DNA from: Ichthyophis bannanicus
Taxonomy: Eukaryota > Chordata > Amphibia > Gymnophiona > Ichthyophiidae
Assembly (NCBI GenBank): GCA_033557465.1
Contig: CM066033.1
Span: 1,358,459,834-1,358,523,833, forward strand
Reading direction: 5' to 3'
Length of the DNA: 64,000 bases
Positions within the stretch are counted from its first letter, which is position 1. Every line of letters starts with the position of its first letter. Positions 1 to 11,389 of the stretch are shown piece by piece. Below the pieces are notes generated by a model, which had not been told where the DNA came from, searched no databases, and was given only the letters and a program-made list of their open reading frames with translations. The position numbers and the translations under genes were made by a program.

Positions 1-337
1 ACCCCTCTTCTCAAGTCACTTCATTGGTTCCCTATCCATTTCCACATCTAATTCAAACTTCTCCTGCTGACCTATAAATGCATTTACTCTGCAGCTCCTC
101 ACTACCTTTCCTCTCTTAACGCCCCTCCTCGGGAACTCCGCTCTTCTGACAAATTGCTTCTATCGGTGCCCTTCTCTTCTATTGCTAACTCCAGACTTCG
201 CTTTTTCACCTTGCTGCTCCTTATGCCTGGAACAAACTTTGATGAGCAGGGGCCATCTTTTACATGTGTCTGTACAGTGCTGCATATGTCTTGTAGGGCT
301 ATACAAATGCTCAGTAGTAGTGGTAGTAGTAGTAGTA
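1..337 (+). mobile_element. L2-E LINE, 3' end (copy E1)
   Basis: The left window edge cuts into the 3' end of an L2-type LINE. The first 120 bases read, with frame breaks, as the reverse-transcriptase C-terminal region (a SLHW-P-type motif as in the fuller copy near 40.9 kb). The 3' UTR contains the family signature 'gatgagcaggg...tgtacagtgctgcatatg...tgtagggctataca' and ends in an (AGT)n run at about 309-337. The stretch between the 'LxxWN' region and the tail is deleted compared with the copy at 40.7-41.3 kb. It lies against a minus-strand CR1 relic and may have inserted into it. Confidence 0.75.
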
Positions 338-718
338 TGTAGATGTTCCAATCCACAACAGTACACTGTCTCCTATCCCATGAATTTCTAATTTCCTCAG
401 GAGTATCTCATGGCAGACTTTGTGAAATGCTTTCTGAAAATCCAGATACCGGCTCACCTTGACCCACATCTCTATTCATGCCTTCAAAAAAATGTTGCAG
501 ATTGGTGAGACAAGACTTCTCCTGGCTAAATCCATGTTGATTCTGTCCTATTAAGCCACATCTGACTATGTGTTCACTAATTTTGTTCTTTATAATAGTT
601 TCTATCATTTTGCCTAGCATTGATAGCAGGCTCACCAGTCTATATTTTCCTGGGTCATCCCTAGAACGCTTTTTAAAAATCATTACATCCTCTACACTTC
701 TTGAAAATTGGTTTTGCC
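338..718 (-). mobile_element. CR1-type LINE, reverse-transcriptase relic
   Basis: Minus-strand reading gives a degenerate but clear CR1 reverse transcriptase: 'IFKKRSRDDPGKYRLVSL', 'GKMIETIIKNKISEHI' and 'GQNQHGFSQEKSCLTNLQHFF'. These align with the same blocks in the better CR1-A copies (for example 9670-9880), but with far more substitutions and frame breaks, so this is an older copy or a different CR1 subfamily. Both ends are truncated and no 3' UTR is visible. Confidence 0.75.
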
Positions 719-1039
719 TCCGGCATGGTTGGCAGGAATGAGGTAAACCTAAGATGGAAGACCTGGCAGCAATAAAACAGAAAGAGAACTTGAAAACCAT
801 CCACTGGCAGGACATAAAATGAAGACCGAGGAAGGATGTAGGTGGCTCTAGGGAGGGGACTACCTGTCCATGCTCAGAGGAGCCCTAAAAGACTTCCTCT
901 GGACAACGTTGGTTGATGACACCCATATATGCATCCTAGGATAGCATGTTGTGCTATTGTTCTGTTACAACACATACCCCTGTAGCCAGTGATATATGGG
1001 GATGTTCATTTCACTGGAAAAGTAAAATGGTTTCTATGA
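719..1039. other. No recognised feature
   Basis: Non-repetitive-looking sequence between a CR1 relic and a GC-rich repeat. I see no reading frame with family motifs and no RNA gene. Confidence 0.4.
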
Positions 1040-1520
1040 GGTGTGGAGCCCGATTCAGGAAGGGGGACATCCGGGCCATCCAGACTGCCTAGTGCAAGAT
1101 GGGCCCTTTAGGACCTGATTCTGGACCGTGGGAACAAAATGTCCAGTGGTAACCAGAATCGGCCCGAGGATGGCCCAGCATGCCCCTGCCTGCCTGCGGC
1201 GATGTCTTCCCTGCAGGCTCCCCTGGCTGCTGTGGCTCAGCCCCACCCTTTTTCCAGCCATCTGACCCATGGGTGGCCAGCTAGAGCCTGGAATGGGCAG
1301 CAGGGACCCCTCCACACCCGGCCTTGGCTCCAGGGGGGATCCCCGGGCCTGATTGCTGGGTCAGTGATGCTTATTCCACTTTTGAGATGAAATAAGCAGC
1401 ACGTCCCCTTCAGCCCAGCAGGATATACAGGGCTGTAACCTGAATCAGCCCTGTATGTTCTGCCAAACAGGAACGCCCCTGGTCTGCCCAGATCCTGTCC
1501 CCCACCGGCTCTCCCCATCC
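1040..1520. repeat. GC-rich interspersed repeat H (copy 1)
   Basis: A GC-rich island in an AT-rich window. Short blocks recur in the same order at 41281-41691: 'acctgattctg', 'cagaatcgg', 'gacttattcca/gcttattcca' and 'atacagggctg'. The two copies are very diverged, and no protein motif is visible in any frame. The class is unknown; the palindromic end described separately would suit a DNA transposon. Confidence 0.4.
1426..1455. repeat. Perfect 10-bp inverted repeat TACAGGGCTG/CAGCCCTGTA
   Basis: Arms at 1426-1435 and 1446-1455 are exact reverse complements separated by 10 bases. The left arm also ends GC-rich repeat copy 2 near 41.68 kb ('acatacagggctg'). Two element termini with TA-flanked ends meeting head to head would give this structure; a chance hairpin is the alternative. 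Confidence 0.5.
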
Positions 1521-1639
1521 TGCTGCTTAAATGTACTGGGAGAACCAGAGGGGGAATTTGGCCCAGACGCTTGCAGGGCTGCGCGTCCCACCAGGACATG
1601 CAGCCTCACAACCCACATCCCAGGATTGGGCCCACTATT

Positions 1640-2495
1640 TTCTTTGCATATGCTTGAGTGTCACATGTAGGATTTTTTCCCAGTTGGTAGGTGGTCATAC
1701 GTATGCAATAGGTGCAAGGAGCTGTTTGCTCTCAGGGAATGAGTCCAATCTCTGGAGGCTAGAGTAGCAGACTTGGAGGACATAAAGTATATAGATGAGA
1801 CTCACAGGGACATAGTACTAAAGCCCTACCGTCAGTCTGGCAGCCTTGCTGTTGCCATGGAGAAGAGATGTCACATGACAGGAAAGCATCACCCTGGTGT
1901 GGCAGGAAGTGATCCCATACCTAGGATCGGTCCTCCAAGTGATGTAAAACCCTTTCACACTGAGGAGGTTTCTCCAGGGCCATGTGCTCATTAGGGAAGG
2001 GTTAGGACAGCCGTTATAGTTGGTGACTCGATCATTAGGCATGTAGATAGCGGGGTGGTTGGTAGATGTGAGGATCGCCTGGTAACATGACTGCCTGGTG
2101 TGAAGGTAGCAGACCTCATGTGCCACCTAGACAAGGTTTTAGAGAGCACTGGGGAAACGTCTGCTGTCTTGATACATGTTGGTACCAATGAAATAGGAAA
2201 GTGTGGTAGGAAGGTTCTGGAGGCCAAATTTAGACTTTTAAGTAGAAGGTTGAAATCCAGAACTGTCAGGGTAGCATTCTCAGAAATGTTTTCCATTCCA
2301 CAAGCAGGACCCAGAAGGCATGCAGAGTTCTGGGATCTCAAAGCATGGATGAGATGATGGTGCAAGGAAGAGGGTTTTGGATTTGTTAGGAACTGGGCAA
2401 CACTCTGGGGAAAGGAGAGGCTCCACCTTAACCAGGATGGAACCAGACTGCTGACATTAACCTATAAAAAGGAGATAGAGCAGCTTTTAAACTAA
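1640..2495 (+). pseudogene. CR1-A ORF1 relic (SGNH esterase-like)
   Basis: Decayed ORF1 of copy A1. Blocks of the esterase domain survive: 'AVIVGDSIIRHVD' around 2010-2045, 'AVLIHVGTNEIGKCG' around 2165-2205 and a terminal 'HLNQDGTRLLTLTYKKEIEQLLN' like that of A2, around 2420-2495. It holds in-frame stops (for example tga near 2088 and 2355) and the segment with the catalytic DG-H motif is partly deleted ('gaggctccaccttaac', where A2 has 'gggatgggcttcacctt'). Not functional. Confidence 0.8.
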
Positions 2496-2539
2496 ATAAT
2501 AGGGGAAAGTCGATAGTTGCCCAAGAGTGCATAGTTTGG

Positions 2540-5332
2540 AATGATGTACCCTTGAAGAATACTAGCAAAAAATATCAACAGAGAGGTTCCATTAAAGACA
2601 AAATATAACCCAAATGCCCTTAAGTACAGAGCAGACAGAGCTTAAAGATTTCAAATTACCCATGCCTACCTATAACCAGATTAATATGAATAAAATACAA
2701 CCTCTAAAATGCTTGTATGCAAATACTAGAAGTCTAAAAAATACAATAGGAGAGTTAGAATATATAGCACTAAATGAGAGGTTAGATATGATTGGTGTCT
2801 CAGAGACCTGGTGGAAGGAGGGCAACCAGTGAGACACTGTGATACTTGGGAACAAATTATATTTCAATGATAGAGTAGTTCAAATTGGTGGAGAGGTTGC
2901 ACTCTATGTTAGAGAGAACACAGGATTAAAATTTTGCAGGAAACAAAACACACTGTAGAATCACTATGGATTGAAATTCCATGTAAAAAGGGGAAGGGGA
3001 AGGCGATAGTAGTGAGGGTGTACTACCAACCGCCTGGCTAGAATGAACAAATGAATGATGAAATGTTCAAAGAAATCAGGGGGGCTAACAAAAGTTACAA
3101 CACAGTAATAATAATGAGTGATTTCAATTATCCTTTTATCGACTGGTTCAATGTCATGGCAGGACATGCTAGGGAGATAAAGTTTCTAGATGAAATATAT
3201 GACTGCTTCTTGGAGCAGCTGGTTTATGAACCAACAAGAGGGGAAGCCATTTTGGATCTAGTCCTTAGTGGAACACAACATCTGGTGCAAGAGATAAGAG
3301 TGTTAGAACCACTTGGCAATGGTGATCAAAGTATGATTGTGTTTGATTTAATAAATGGAGGGAGGATGGCAAGGAAATCCACAGTGCTACCTTTTAACTT
3401 TCAAAAGGGAGACAATGATAAAATGAGGGAACTAGCTAAGAAAAAGCTAAAAGGAGCAGCTGCAAAGGTTAAAGATTTACATCAAGCATGGAAGTTGTTT
3501 AAAAATACTATCTTGGAAGCCCAGACCAGCTGTATTCCACACTTTAAGAAAACTGGAAGGAAGTCTAAAAAACTGCCAGCATGTTTTAAAAATGAGGTCA
3601 GAGAGGCTATTGTAGCCAAAAACGCATCTTTCAGGAAATGGAAAAAGGAGCCAAATGACGAAAACTGGAAACATAAGCACTGGCAAGTTAGATGCAAGGC
3701 ATTGATAAGGCAGGAAGGAGAGAATTTGAGAAAAAGCTTGCTGTGGAAGCAAAAACACATAATGAAGACTTTTTCAAGTTGAGACTGAATGTAGGGAAGT
3801 TACCCATGACTGAAATGGTATTTAAAGGTGATGCATTGGAAGAATTGAAAGAAATATAGATTTGATAAGCTATTTGATAAACTAAAGAGTAGCAAATCAC
3901 TTGGACCGGATGGTATACATCCAAGGGTTTTCAAAGAACTGAAATATGAGATTGCAGACCAACTATTATAATCTGTGAACTATCATTAAAATCATCTGTA
4001 ATATCTGAAGATTGGCAAATGGCAATGTAATGCCAATTTTTAAAAAGAGTTCTGGGGTAATCCGGGAAACTACAGACAAGTGATCCTGATGTCAGTACCA
4101 GGCAAAATAGTAGAAACCATTGTAAAGAACAAAATTACTGAATATGTAGACAGTCATGGTTTAATGGGAGAAAGCCAACATGGCTTTAGCCAAGGAAGGT
4201 CCTTGTCTTACTAATCTGTTATATTTTTTTGAAGGTGTGAATAAACAGGTAGACAAAGGTGATCCAGTCAATATAGTGTATCTGGATTTTCAGAAAGCCT
4301 TTGACAAGGTCCCTCATGAGAGACTGCTGGCAAAATTAAAAAGTCATGGGATAGGAGGCAGTGTAATATTGTGGATCAGGAACTGATTAAAAGATAGAAA
4401 GCAGATGTTAGGGCTAAGTGGCCAATTTTCCCATTGGAGAAAGGTGAGTAGTGGAGTACCTCAGGGATCTGTGCTGGGTCCATTGCTTTTTAACATATTC
4501 GTAAAAGATGTGAAAATGGGACTAATGAGTGAGGCAATCAAATTTGCAGATGACACAAAATTATTCATAGTTGTTAAAACCTAAGAGGATTGTGAAAAAT
4601 TACAAGAGGACTTTGATAAATTGGATGACTGGACGTTCAAATGGCAGATGAAATTTAATGTGAACAAGTGCAAAGTTATGCACCTAGGAAAGAACAACCC
4701 AAACTATGGTTTCACGATACAAGGACCACCACCAAGGAAAAAGATTTAGGCATCATCGTGGACTGAAACCCACTGTGCAGCGGCAGCCAAGAAGGCAAAT
4801 AGAATGCCAGGAATCATAAGGAAAGCAATGGAGAATAAAACAAAGGATGACATCATAATGCCTCTGTATCATTCCATGGTGCAACTGCACCTTGAATATT
4901 GTGTGCATTTCTGGTCATTATAGCTTAAAAAAGGATATAGCAGAATTAGAAAAGGTTCAGAGAAGAGCCACCAAAATGATAAAGGGGATGGAAGGATGCC
5001 CCTAAGAGAAGAGGCTTAAAAGGTTAGGGCTCTTCAACCTGGAAAAGAGAAGGATGAGGGGAGATATGATAGAGGTCTATAAATTAATGAATGGAGGGGA
5101 ACAACTAAACATAGATTGTTTGTTTACTCCATCAAAAAGTAAAAAGACTAGGGGACATGCAATGAAACTACAGTGTAACCCATTTAAGACTAGTAAGAGA
5201 AAATGTTTTTTCACTTGATGGTAATCCAACTCTGGAATTCGTTACCAGAGGATGTAGCAAAAGCTGTTAGTGTAGCTGGGTTTAAAAAAAAGTCTGGACA
5301 AGTTCCTGGAGGAAAGGTCAATAAACCATTAT
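2540..5332 (+). pseudogene. CR1-A ORF2 relic (endonuclease-reverse transcriptase)
   Basis: Decayed ORF2 of copy A1. An APE-type endonuclease is readable in two pieces: 'LYANTRSLKN' and 'MIGVSETWWKE' near 2710-2820, then a 243-residue open stretch 3051-3782 that includes 'VIIMSDFNYPFIDWF' and 'EPTRGEAILDLVLSGT'. The reverse transcriptase follows in fragments, including 'IVYLDFQKAFDKVPHERLL' near 4270-4335 and 'FADDTKLF' near 4540-4570. Multiple frameshifts, a large deletion near 3780 and stops such as the one at 4384 break it. In the endonuclease, the usual 'MGDFNYP' is changed to 'MSDFNYP'. Confidence 0.88.
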
Positions 5333-5510
5333 AAAGAGGACCCAGGAAATCTACTGCTTGCCCCAATACAAGCATTGTAGAACCTATGTGTCTTTTTGGA
5401 AAACTGCTAGGTACTTGTGGCATGGATTGGCCACTGTTGGAAACAGGATACTGGGCTTGATGGACCTTGATCTGACCCAATATGGCATTTCTTATGTTCT
5501 TATGTTGTCG

Positions 5511-6424
5511 AATGTAGGTGATGCTAGAGGTAACAGGTATTTTATGACAAGAAGATTTTTTAATGGATATTGCCCCTCAGTCCGGTGAACCAAGTCAGTT
5601 ATAGCAAAACATGAAAATATCACCAGGAAGCTAACTTTTTTTCATAGACACAAATTGAACTTGAAGGTAATAACATAATAATTGAAATTAGTATGGCAAT
5701 TGCAAAAAAGATCCATTGTTGATTTACTGCTCATGGGAATTCTGAGACAGTGGACACAATTTACATAGCATCAAGGGGTCATGCTTAAATGGCTTCTATA
5801 GTAGGATGATTGTAAAATGATTTTAGGATACTATTTGTATGAAAGGCAGTATTTTGGGGTTTTTTGTGTAAATTGTTATTATTATTACCCAATAAGATCA
5901 GCATGGAGCTTGTGAAACAAAGTGTAGAAAAAACTTGCTACGCTAACATGGCATGCAAATAGTATGCTATAGTTCCGTAAGACTGCTAAGCCCAAATTCA
6001 TGAGCAGCGACTTTGTACCCTTTGCTGTACAACTGTGAAACTGTTTATGTATTATCCCGGAAGCGCTCAGCTGTAAAAATACTAAGTGGCAATATTGCTG
6101 TAAATAAAAGATGGAGGTTGCCAAGGGCTGAAGGTGAATATTTTGAAAAACAGTAGCTTTAAGTACTCTCTCCAGTGTCTCTCTCTCTCTCTCTTCACTT
6201 GAAATTGAAAACGGGAAACATAAGAGTGTGGACTGACGTCCTTTTGCAAGCATTCTCATTATTAGGATTCTGTTGCAAGCATTATCAATGTAAGGAGCAA
6301 ACTTGGGGGTGGGGGAGGATGGGTGAGAGAAAAGGCAAAGGACTAGAAAGGGGGGCTGTTACTTCTGGAGAGAAATCTGAAATTGTGAGTATATACTTCT
6401 GGGAATTTTTCTGAAAGGAATTTT
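5511..6424. other. No recognised feature; short (TC)n
   Basis: I see no family motifs here. A TC run lies at about 6177-6194. The stretch separates two CR1-A copies and may be old, unrecognisable repeat DNA. Confidence 0.4.
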
Positions 6425-6469
6425 TTTTCTTTTAAAGCTAAATAATCTGTGAACCCACTATTTTTTTGT

Positions 6470-6730
6470 TAAATCAGTCAGGGCCTAGTAGCAACAGTTT
6501 AAGATTCAATTTAAAACACAGAAGAGAACTTTCTGGTTACCTTTCATACCCAGTAGACAGCTGTAGTTTAAATTTCATAGTCACTCAGGGCCTAGCATCA
6601 GCAAAGTACTTTTAGTTTCAAATTAAAACACAGAAGAAAGCTTTCTGGTTAAATTTAGAATCCAGCAGAGAGCTTGTAGTTTAAATTTCTTAATAGGTTA
6701 GAGCCTAGTAGCAGCAAAGAACTATAACTT
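6470..6730 (+). repeat. Imperfect ~110-bp tandem units in the CR1-A 5' region
   Basis: The block 'agggcctagtagca' recurs at about 6481, 6588 and 6701 (spacings 107 and 113), each time followed by 'aaaacacagaaga' and 'gctttctggtta'-type sequence in the first two units. Tandem units in a LINE 5' UTR often carry the internal promoter; that role is inferred, not seen. Confidence 0.65.
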
Positions 6731-7069
6731 AAATCAAATCAGAATATAGCTTACCTCAGCGGCACAGGACAAGGTACTGTGTAGCAGCCCTTTTTTAATA
6801 AGTGTTATATCCCTCCCTCCCTCCCCACACCCACCCTCCCCTGGGATAATCACAGCTTTATAGGTACTTGCACAACTTAAAAGACAGGAGGTGCTCTCAG
6901 GTGAAGCTCATTACCCAAATCAATCATACACTAAGGACCTGAGATTAATTAAGCTTCAGGTGAACAAGGTATATTAAACTTCTTAGGTACAGTTTTAGTG
7001 GTATAAATATCCATAGCACCCTTTAGTACATAAAGAACTTAAAGATCTAAACACAAACTTAAAACTAAG

Positions 7070-7990
7070 ATGCAGACAGCAGTCCAGCAGCGGGATGTGG
7101 GCTTTCCAGTCTTTTGCATTGAGTGTCACATGTATGATTTTCTCCCAGCTGGTGAGAGGTCTTACGTGTGCACTAGGTGCAAGGAGCTCTCTGCTCTCAG
7201 GGAACGAGTCCGTTCTCTAGAGGCTAGAGTAGCAGACTTGGAAAACATAAGACAGACAGAGAGGTACATAGACGAGACCTACAGGGATATAGTCCTGAAG
7301 TCCCACCTCCAGTCTGGCAGCATCCCTGTTGCCAGGGAGGAGAGAGGTCACGTGACAGGAGAGCATCACCCTGGTGTGGCAGGAAGTGATCCTGTAACTA
7401 GGACCTGTCCTCCAGGTGATGTAAACCCCTCTCGCACCGAGGAGGTTTCTCCAGGGCCAAGTGCCCATGAGGGAAGGGTTAGGACAGCAGTTATAGTTGG
7501 TGATTCGATCATTAGGCATGTAGATAGCTGGGTGGCTGGTGGACGTGAGGATCGCCTGGTAACATGCCTGCCTGGTGTGAAGCTAGCGGACCTCACACGC
7601 CACCTAGATAAGGTCTTAGATAGTGCTGGGGAGGAGTCTGCTGTCTTGGTACATGTCGGTACCAATGACATAGGAAAATGTGGTAGGGAGGTTCTGGAAG
7701 CTAAATTTAGGCTTTTAGGTAGGAAGTTGAAATCCAGAACTTCCAGGGTAGCGTTCTCCGAAATGCTTCCCGTTCCACGCGCAGGACCCAAAAGGCAGGC
7801 AGAGCTCCGGAGTCTCAATGCGTGGATGAGACAATGGTGCAGAGATGAGGGGTTCGGATTTGTTAGGAACTGGGGAACATTCTGGGGAAAGGAGGGGCTC
7901 TTCCGAAGGGATGGGCTTCACCTTAACCGGGATGGAACCAGGCTGCTGGCATTAACCTTTAAAAAGGAGATAGAGCAGCTTTTAAACTAG
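7070..7990 (+). CDS. CR1-A ORF1 protein: zinc-knuckle/coiled coil/SGNH esterase
   Basis: An intact 306-residue ORF1. Domains in order: a CxxC...CxxC knuckle (C16, C19, C34, C37) like the PHD-type finger described in CR1 ORF1; a leucine-heptad coiled coil at about residues 42-72 ('LRERVRSLEARVADLENI'); a proline-rich linker; and an SGNH/GDSL hydrolase from about residue 138 to the end. The esterase blocks are all present: GDS (S146), 'HVGTND' (G197, N199) and 'DGLH' (D281, H284). The triad S146-D281-H284 is therefore complete. In CR1-like LINEs this protein is thought to bind element RNA and form RNPs; the esterase substrate is unknown. The ATG at 7070 matches the start of the related ORF at 57153 in copy A4. 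ORF2 starts 35 bases after the stop. Confidence 0.93.
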   Translation: MQTAVQQRDVGFPVFCIECHMYDFLPAGERSYVCTRCKELSALRERVRSLEARVADLENIRQTERYIDETYRDIVLKSHLQSGSIPVAREERGHVTGEHHPGVAGSDPVTRTCPPGDVNPSRTEEVSPGPSAHEGRVRTAVIVGDSIIRHVDSWVAGGREDRLVTCLPGVKLADLTRHLDKVLDSAGEESAVLVHVGTNDIGKCGREVLEAKFRLLGRKLKSRTSRVAFSEMLPVPRAGPKRQAELRSLNAWMRQWCRDEGFGFVRNWGTFWGKEGLFRRDGLHLNRDGTRLLALTFKKEIEQLLN

Positions 7991-8025
7991 ATAATAGGGG
8001 AAAGCCGACAGTCGCCCAAGAGCGC

Positions 8026-10951
8026 ATGGTTCGGAAGAATGTATCCTTGAAGGATACTACAAAAAGCAGAGAGGTTCCAAAAAAGAGTAAAGTAGCCCAA
8101 ATGCCCTCGAGTATGGAGCAGACAGAACTTAAAGATCCCAAATTACCCATGTCTACCAATAGCCAAATTAATATGAATAAAATACAGTCTCTAAAATGCT
8201 TGTATGCAAATGCTAGAAGTCTACAAAACAAGATGGGAGAGTTAGAATATATAGCACTAAACGAGAGGTTAGATATGATTGGAATATCAGAGACATGGTG
8301 GAAAGAGGACAACCAGTGGGACACTGTGATACCTGGGTACAAACTATATCGTAATGATAGAGCTGACCAAATTGGTGGAGGGGTTGCGCTCTATGTTAGA
8401 GAGGGCATTGAGTCAGAAAGGATTAAAGTTTTGCAAGAAATAAAATTTGCTGTAGAATCTCTATGGATTGAAATTCCATGTAAAAAGGGGAAGGCGATGG
8501 CAGTGGGGGTGTACTATCGTCCGCCTGGCCAGAATGAACAAATGGATGATGAAATGCTCAAAGAAATCAAGGAAGCTAGCAAAAGTTACAGTGCAGTAAT
8601 AATAATGGGTGATTTCAATTACCCCGGCATCGACTGGGTCAGTGTCACAACAGGACATGCTAGGGAGATAAAGTTCCTAGATGAAATAAATGACTGCTTC
8701 TTGGAGCAGCTGGTTCATGAACCAACCAGAGGGGAAGCAATATTAGACCTAGTCCTTAGTGGAACACCAGATGTAGTGCAAGAGATAAGGGTGTTGGGGC
8801 CACTTGGCAATAGTGATCATAGCATGATCACCTTTGATTTAATTAGTGGAGGAGGGATAGTAAGGAAATCCACAGTACTACCCTTTAACTTTCGAAAGGG
8901 AGACTATGATAAAATGAGGAAAACAGTTAAGAAAAAACTAAAAGGAGCAGTTGCAAAGGTTAAAGATGTACATCAAGCTTGGGTGTTGTTGAAAAATACT
9001 ATCTTGGAAGCCCAGACCAGCTGTATTCCACGCTTTAAGAAAAGTGGAAGGAAGTCCAAAAAACTGCCAGCATGGTTTAAAGGTGAGGTCAGAGAGGCTG
9101 TTGTTGCCAAAAGAGCATCTTTCAGGAAATGGAAAAAAGAGCCAAACGATGAAACCTGGAAACAGCACAAGCACTGGCAAGTCAAATGCAAGGCATTGAT
9201 AAGGCAGGCAAAGGGAGAATTTGAGAAGAAGCTTGCTGCGGAAGCAAAAACGCGAAATAAAGACCTTTTCAAGTACATTCGTAGCAAAAAACCTGTGAGA
9301 GAGTCAGTTGGACCATTAGATGATAAAGGGGTTAAAGGAGCACTAAGAGGCGACAAGGCGATAGCGGAGAGACTGAATGAATTCTTTTCTTCGGTCTTTA
9401 CTGAGGAAGATGTAGGGATGTTACCCATGACTGAAGTGGTATTTAAAGGTGTGGAAGAATTGAAGGAAATATCGATACATCGGGAAGATGTCTTACAACT
9501 ATTAGATAAACTGAAGAGTAGCAAATCACCTGGGCCGGATGGTATACATCCAAGGGTGTTGAAAGAACTGAAATTTGAGATTGCAGACCTGCTATCAGTA
9601 ATCTGTGAACTATCATTAAAATCATCTCTAATACCTGAGGATTGGAGGATCGCCAATGTAACACAAATTTTTAAAAAGGGTTCGAGGGGTGATCCGGGAA
9701 ACTACAGACCAGTGAGCCTGACATCAGTACCGGGAAAAATGGTAGAAACCATCATAAAGAATAAAATTACTCAGCATGTAGATAGTCACGACCTAATGGG
9801 AGACAGCCAACATGGCTTTAGACAAGGAAGATCTTGTCTTACTAATCTGTTATGTTTTTTTGAAGGAGTGAATAAACAGGTGGACAAAGGTGAGTCGGTT
9901 GATATTGTGTATCTGGACTTTCAGAAAGCCTTTGACAAAGTCCCTCATGAGAGACTTTTGGCAAAACTAAAGAGTCATGGGATAGGAGGCAGTGTACTAC
10001 TGTGGATCAGGAACTGGTTAAAAGATAGAAAGCAGAGGGTAGGGCTAAATGGCCAATTTTCCCAATGGAGAAAGGTGAATAGTGGTGTACCCCAGGGATC
10101 TGTGCTGGGTCCGCTGCTTTTTGACATATTCATAAATGACCTGGAAAGTGGAATAACAAGTGAGGTTATCAAAGTTGCAGATGACACAAAACTATTTAAA
10201 GTTGTTAAAACCCAGGAGGATTGTGGAAAATTGCAAGAGGATCTTGATAAATTGGAAGACTGGGCATCAAAATGGCAGATGAAATTTAATGTGGAGAAGT
10301 GCAAGGTTATGCACCTAGGGAAGAACAACCCAAACTATGGTTACACGATGCAAGGTTCCACATTAGGAACCACCACCCAGGAAAAAGATTTAGGCGTCAT
10401 TGTGGATACCTTGTTAAAACCCTCGGCCCAGTGTGCAGCGGCGGCCAAGAGAGCAAATAGAATGCTAGGTATGATAAGGAAATGAATGGAAAATAAAACA
10501 AAAGATATTATAATGCCTCTATATCGTTCCATGGTGAGACCGCACCTTGAATATTGTGTGCAATTCTGGTCGCCGTATCTTAAAAAGGATATAGCGATTT
10601 TAGAAAAGGTTCAGAGAAGAGCCACCAAAATGGTAAAGGTTGGGGCTCTTTAGCCTGGAGAAGAGACGGCTGAGGGGAGATATGATAGAAGTCTATAAAT
10701 TAATGAACGGAGTGGAACGGGTAAACGTAGATCAATTGTTTACCTTATCAGAATATGGAAAGACTAGGGGACATGCAATGAAGCTACAGGGTAAACTATT
10801 TAAGACTAATAAAAGAAAATATTTTTTCACTCAACGTGTAATCAAACTCTGGAATTTGTTACCGGAGGATGTAGTAAAGGCTGTTAGTGTAGCTGGGTTT
10901 AAAAAAGGTTTGGACAAGTTCCTGGAGGAAAGGTCCATAAACCATTATTAA
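8026..10951 (+). pseudogene. CR1-A ORF2: APE endonuclease-reverse transcriptase, broken late
   Basis: An 819-residue open frame (8026-10485) carries nearly the whole ORF2. The N-terminal APE-type endonuclease shows 'LYANARSLQNK', 'MIGISETWW', 'GVYYRPPGQ', 'IIMGDFNYPGIDW' and 'GNSDHSMI' (catalytic D and H). The reverse transcriptase shows 'SPGPDGIHP', 'NYRPVSLTSVPGKMVE', 'QHGFRQG', 'YLDFQKAFDKVPH', '[13 protein letters not shown]' and 'VADDTKLF'. A GGA-to-TGA change (10483-10485) stops it, and about 37 bases are missing near 10640 compared with other copies, shifting the frame. The C-terminal part then continues to 10951 ('[19 protein letters not shown]' onward). The residue before the catalytic A-D-D is V, where the other copies have F. 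No RNase H domain is seen, as is usual for CR1. Confidence 0.93.
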
Positions 10952-11126
10952 GAAGGGACCCAGGATATCAATGCTTGAACCAGTACAAGCATTGTGGAAC
11001 CTGTGTCCCTTGGGGAAACTGCTAGGTACGTATGACCTAGATTGGCCACTGTTGGAAACAGAATGCTGGGCTTGATGGACCTTGGTCTGACCCAGTATGG
11101 CATATCTTATGTTCTTATGTTCTTAA
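10952..11126 (+). other. CR1-A 3' UTR and 8-bp tail
   Basis: The 3' UTR shared by all CR1-A copies, ending in two and a half units of TTATGTTC. CR1 reverse transcriptase is known to recognise its own 3' UTR, and the short repeat tail in place of poly(A) is a CR1 hallmark. Confidence 0.85.
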
Positions 11127-11389
11127 TAGAGGCACATAGTAATGTCAAAGGCTTAGACATGTGAATTCAGTACAAAATGTAACACAGCAGAATGGGCTTA
11201 TATTAAGCCTATTAAGAAAGGTTTGTTGACCTACAGTGACATCTTAGAAGGGATGTCTAATTAGAATCTGGAACACCCAGAGCACAATGTCCAAAAAGCA
11301 GGGGGGCTGCGGCAGCAGTAAAGGGAAGCGCATATAAGTGCCTTCTGAAATCGCTCCATCTCCACCCTGAAAAGCTCTGAAACTTGTTA

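Larger units (their letters stand above)
1637..5510 (+). mobile_element. CR1-A LINE, decayed near-full copy (A1)
   Basis: A 3.9-kb CR1-A copy, 5'-truncated within ORF1 (it starts at the zinc-knuckle region 'gagtgtcacatgta') and complete at the 3' end, finishing with 8-bp units of TTATGTTC. It aligns end to end with copy A2 at 7.1-11.1 kb but carries many stops, indels and deletions in both ORFs. It is clearly older than A2. The 3' UTR has the family signature 'attggccactgttggaaaca...ggacc...ctgacc-a-tatggca'. Confidence 0.9.
6425..11126 (+). mobile_element. CR1-A LINE, best-preserved copy (A2)
   Basis: The most complete LINE in the window. The order is: 5' UTR with imperfect ~110-bp tandem units, then a pyrimidine-rich block (6810-6840), ORF1 (7070-7990), a 35-base spacer, ORF2 (8026 to about 10951, broken) and a 3' UTR ending in TTATGTTC units at about 11107-11126. 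The last ~230 bases before ORF1 match the 5' region of the minus-strand copy A4 (57154-57345), so this really is element sequence. The exact 5' boundary is uncertain, because the tandem units at 6470-6725 could be element or flank. It is the reference copy for the other CR1-A pieces. Confidence 0.9.

Noticed and set aside
1055..1767. Several overlapping open frames in the GC-rich block
   Set aside because: GC-rich sequence has few stops; no frame shows family motifs and the block recurs as a diverged repeat.
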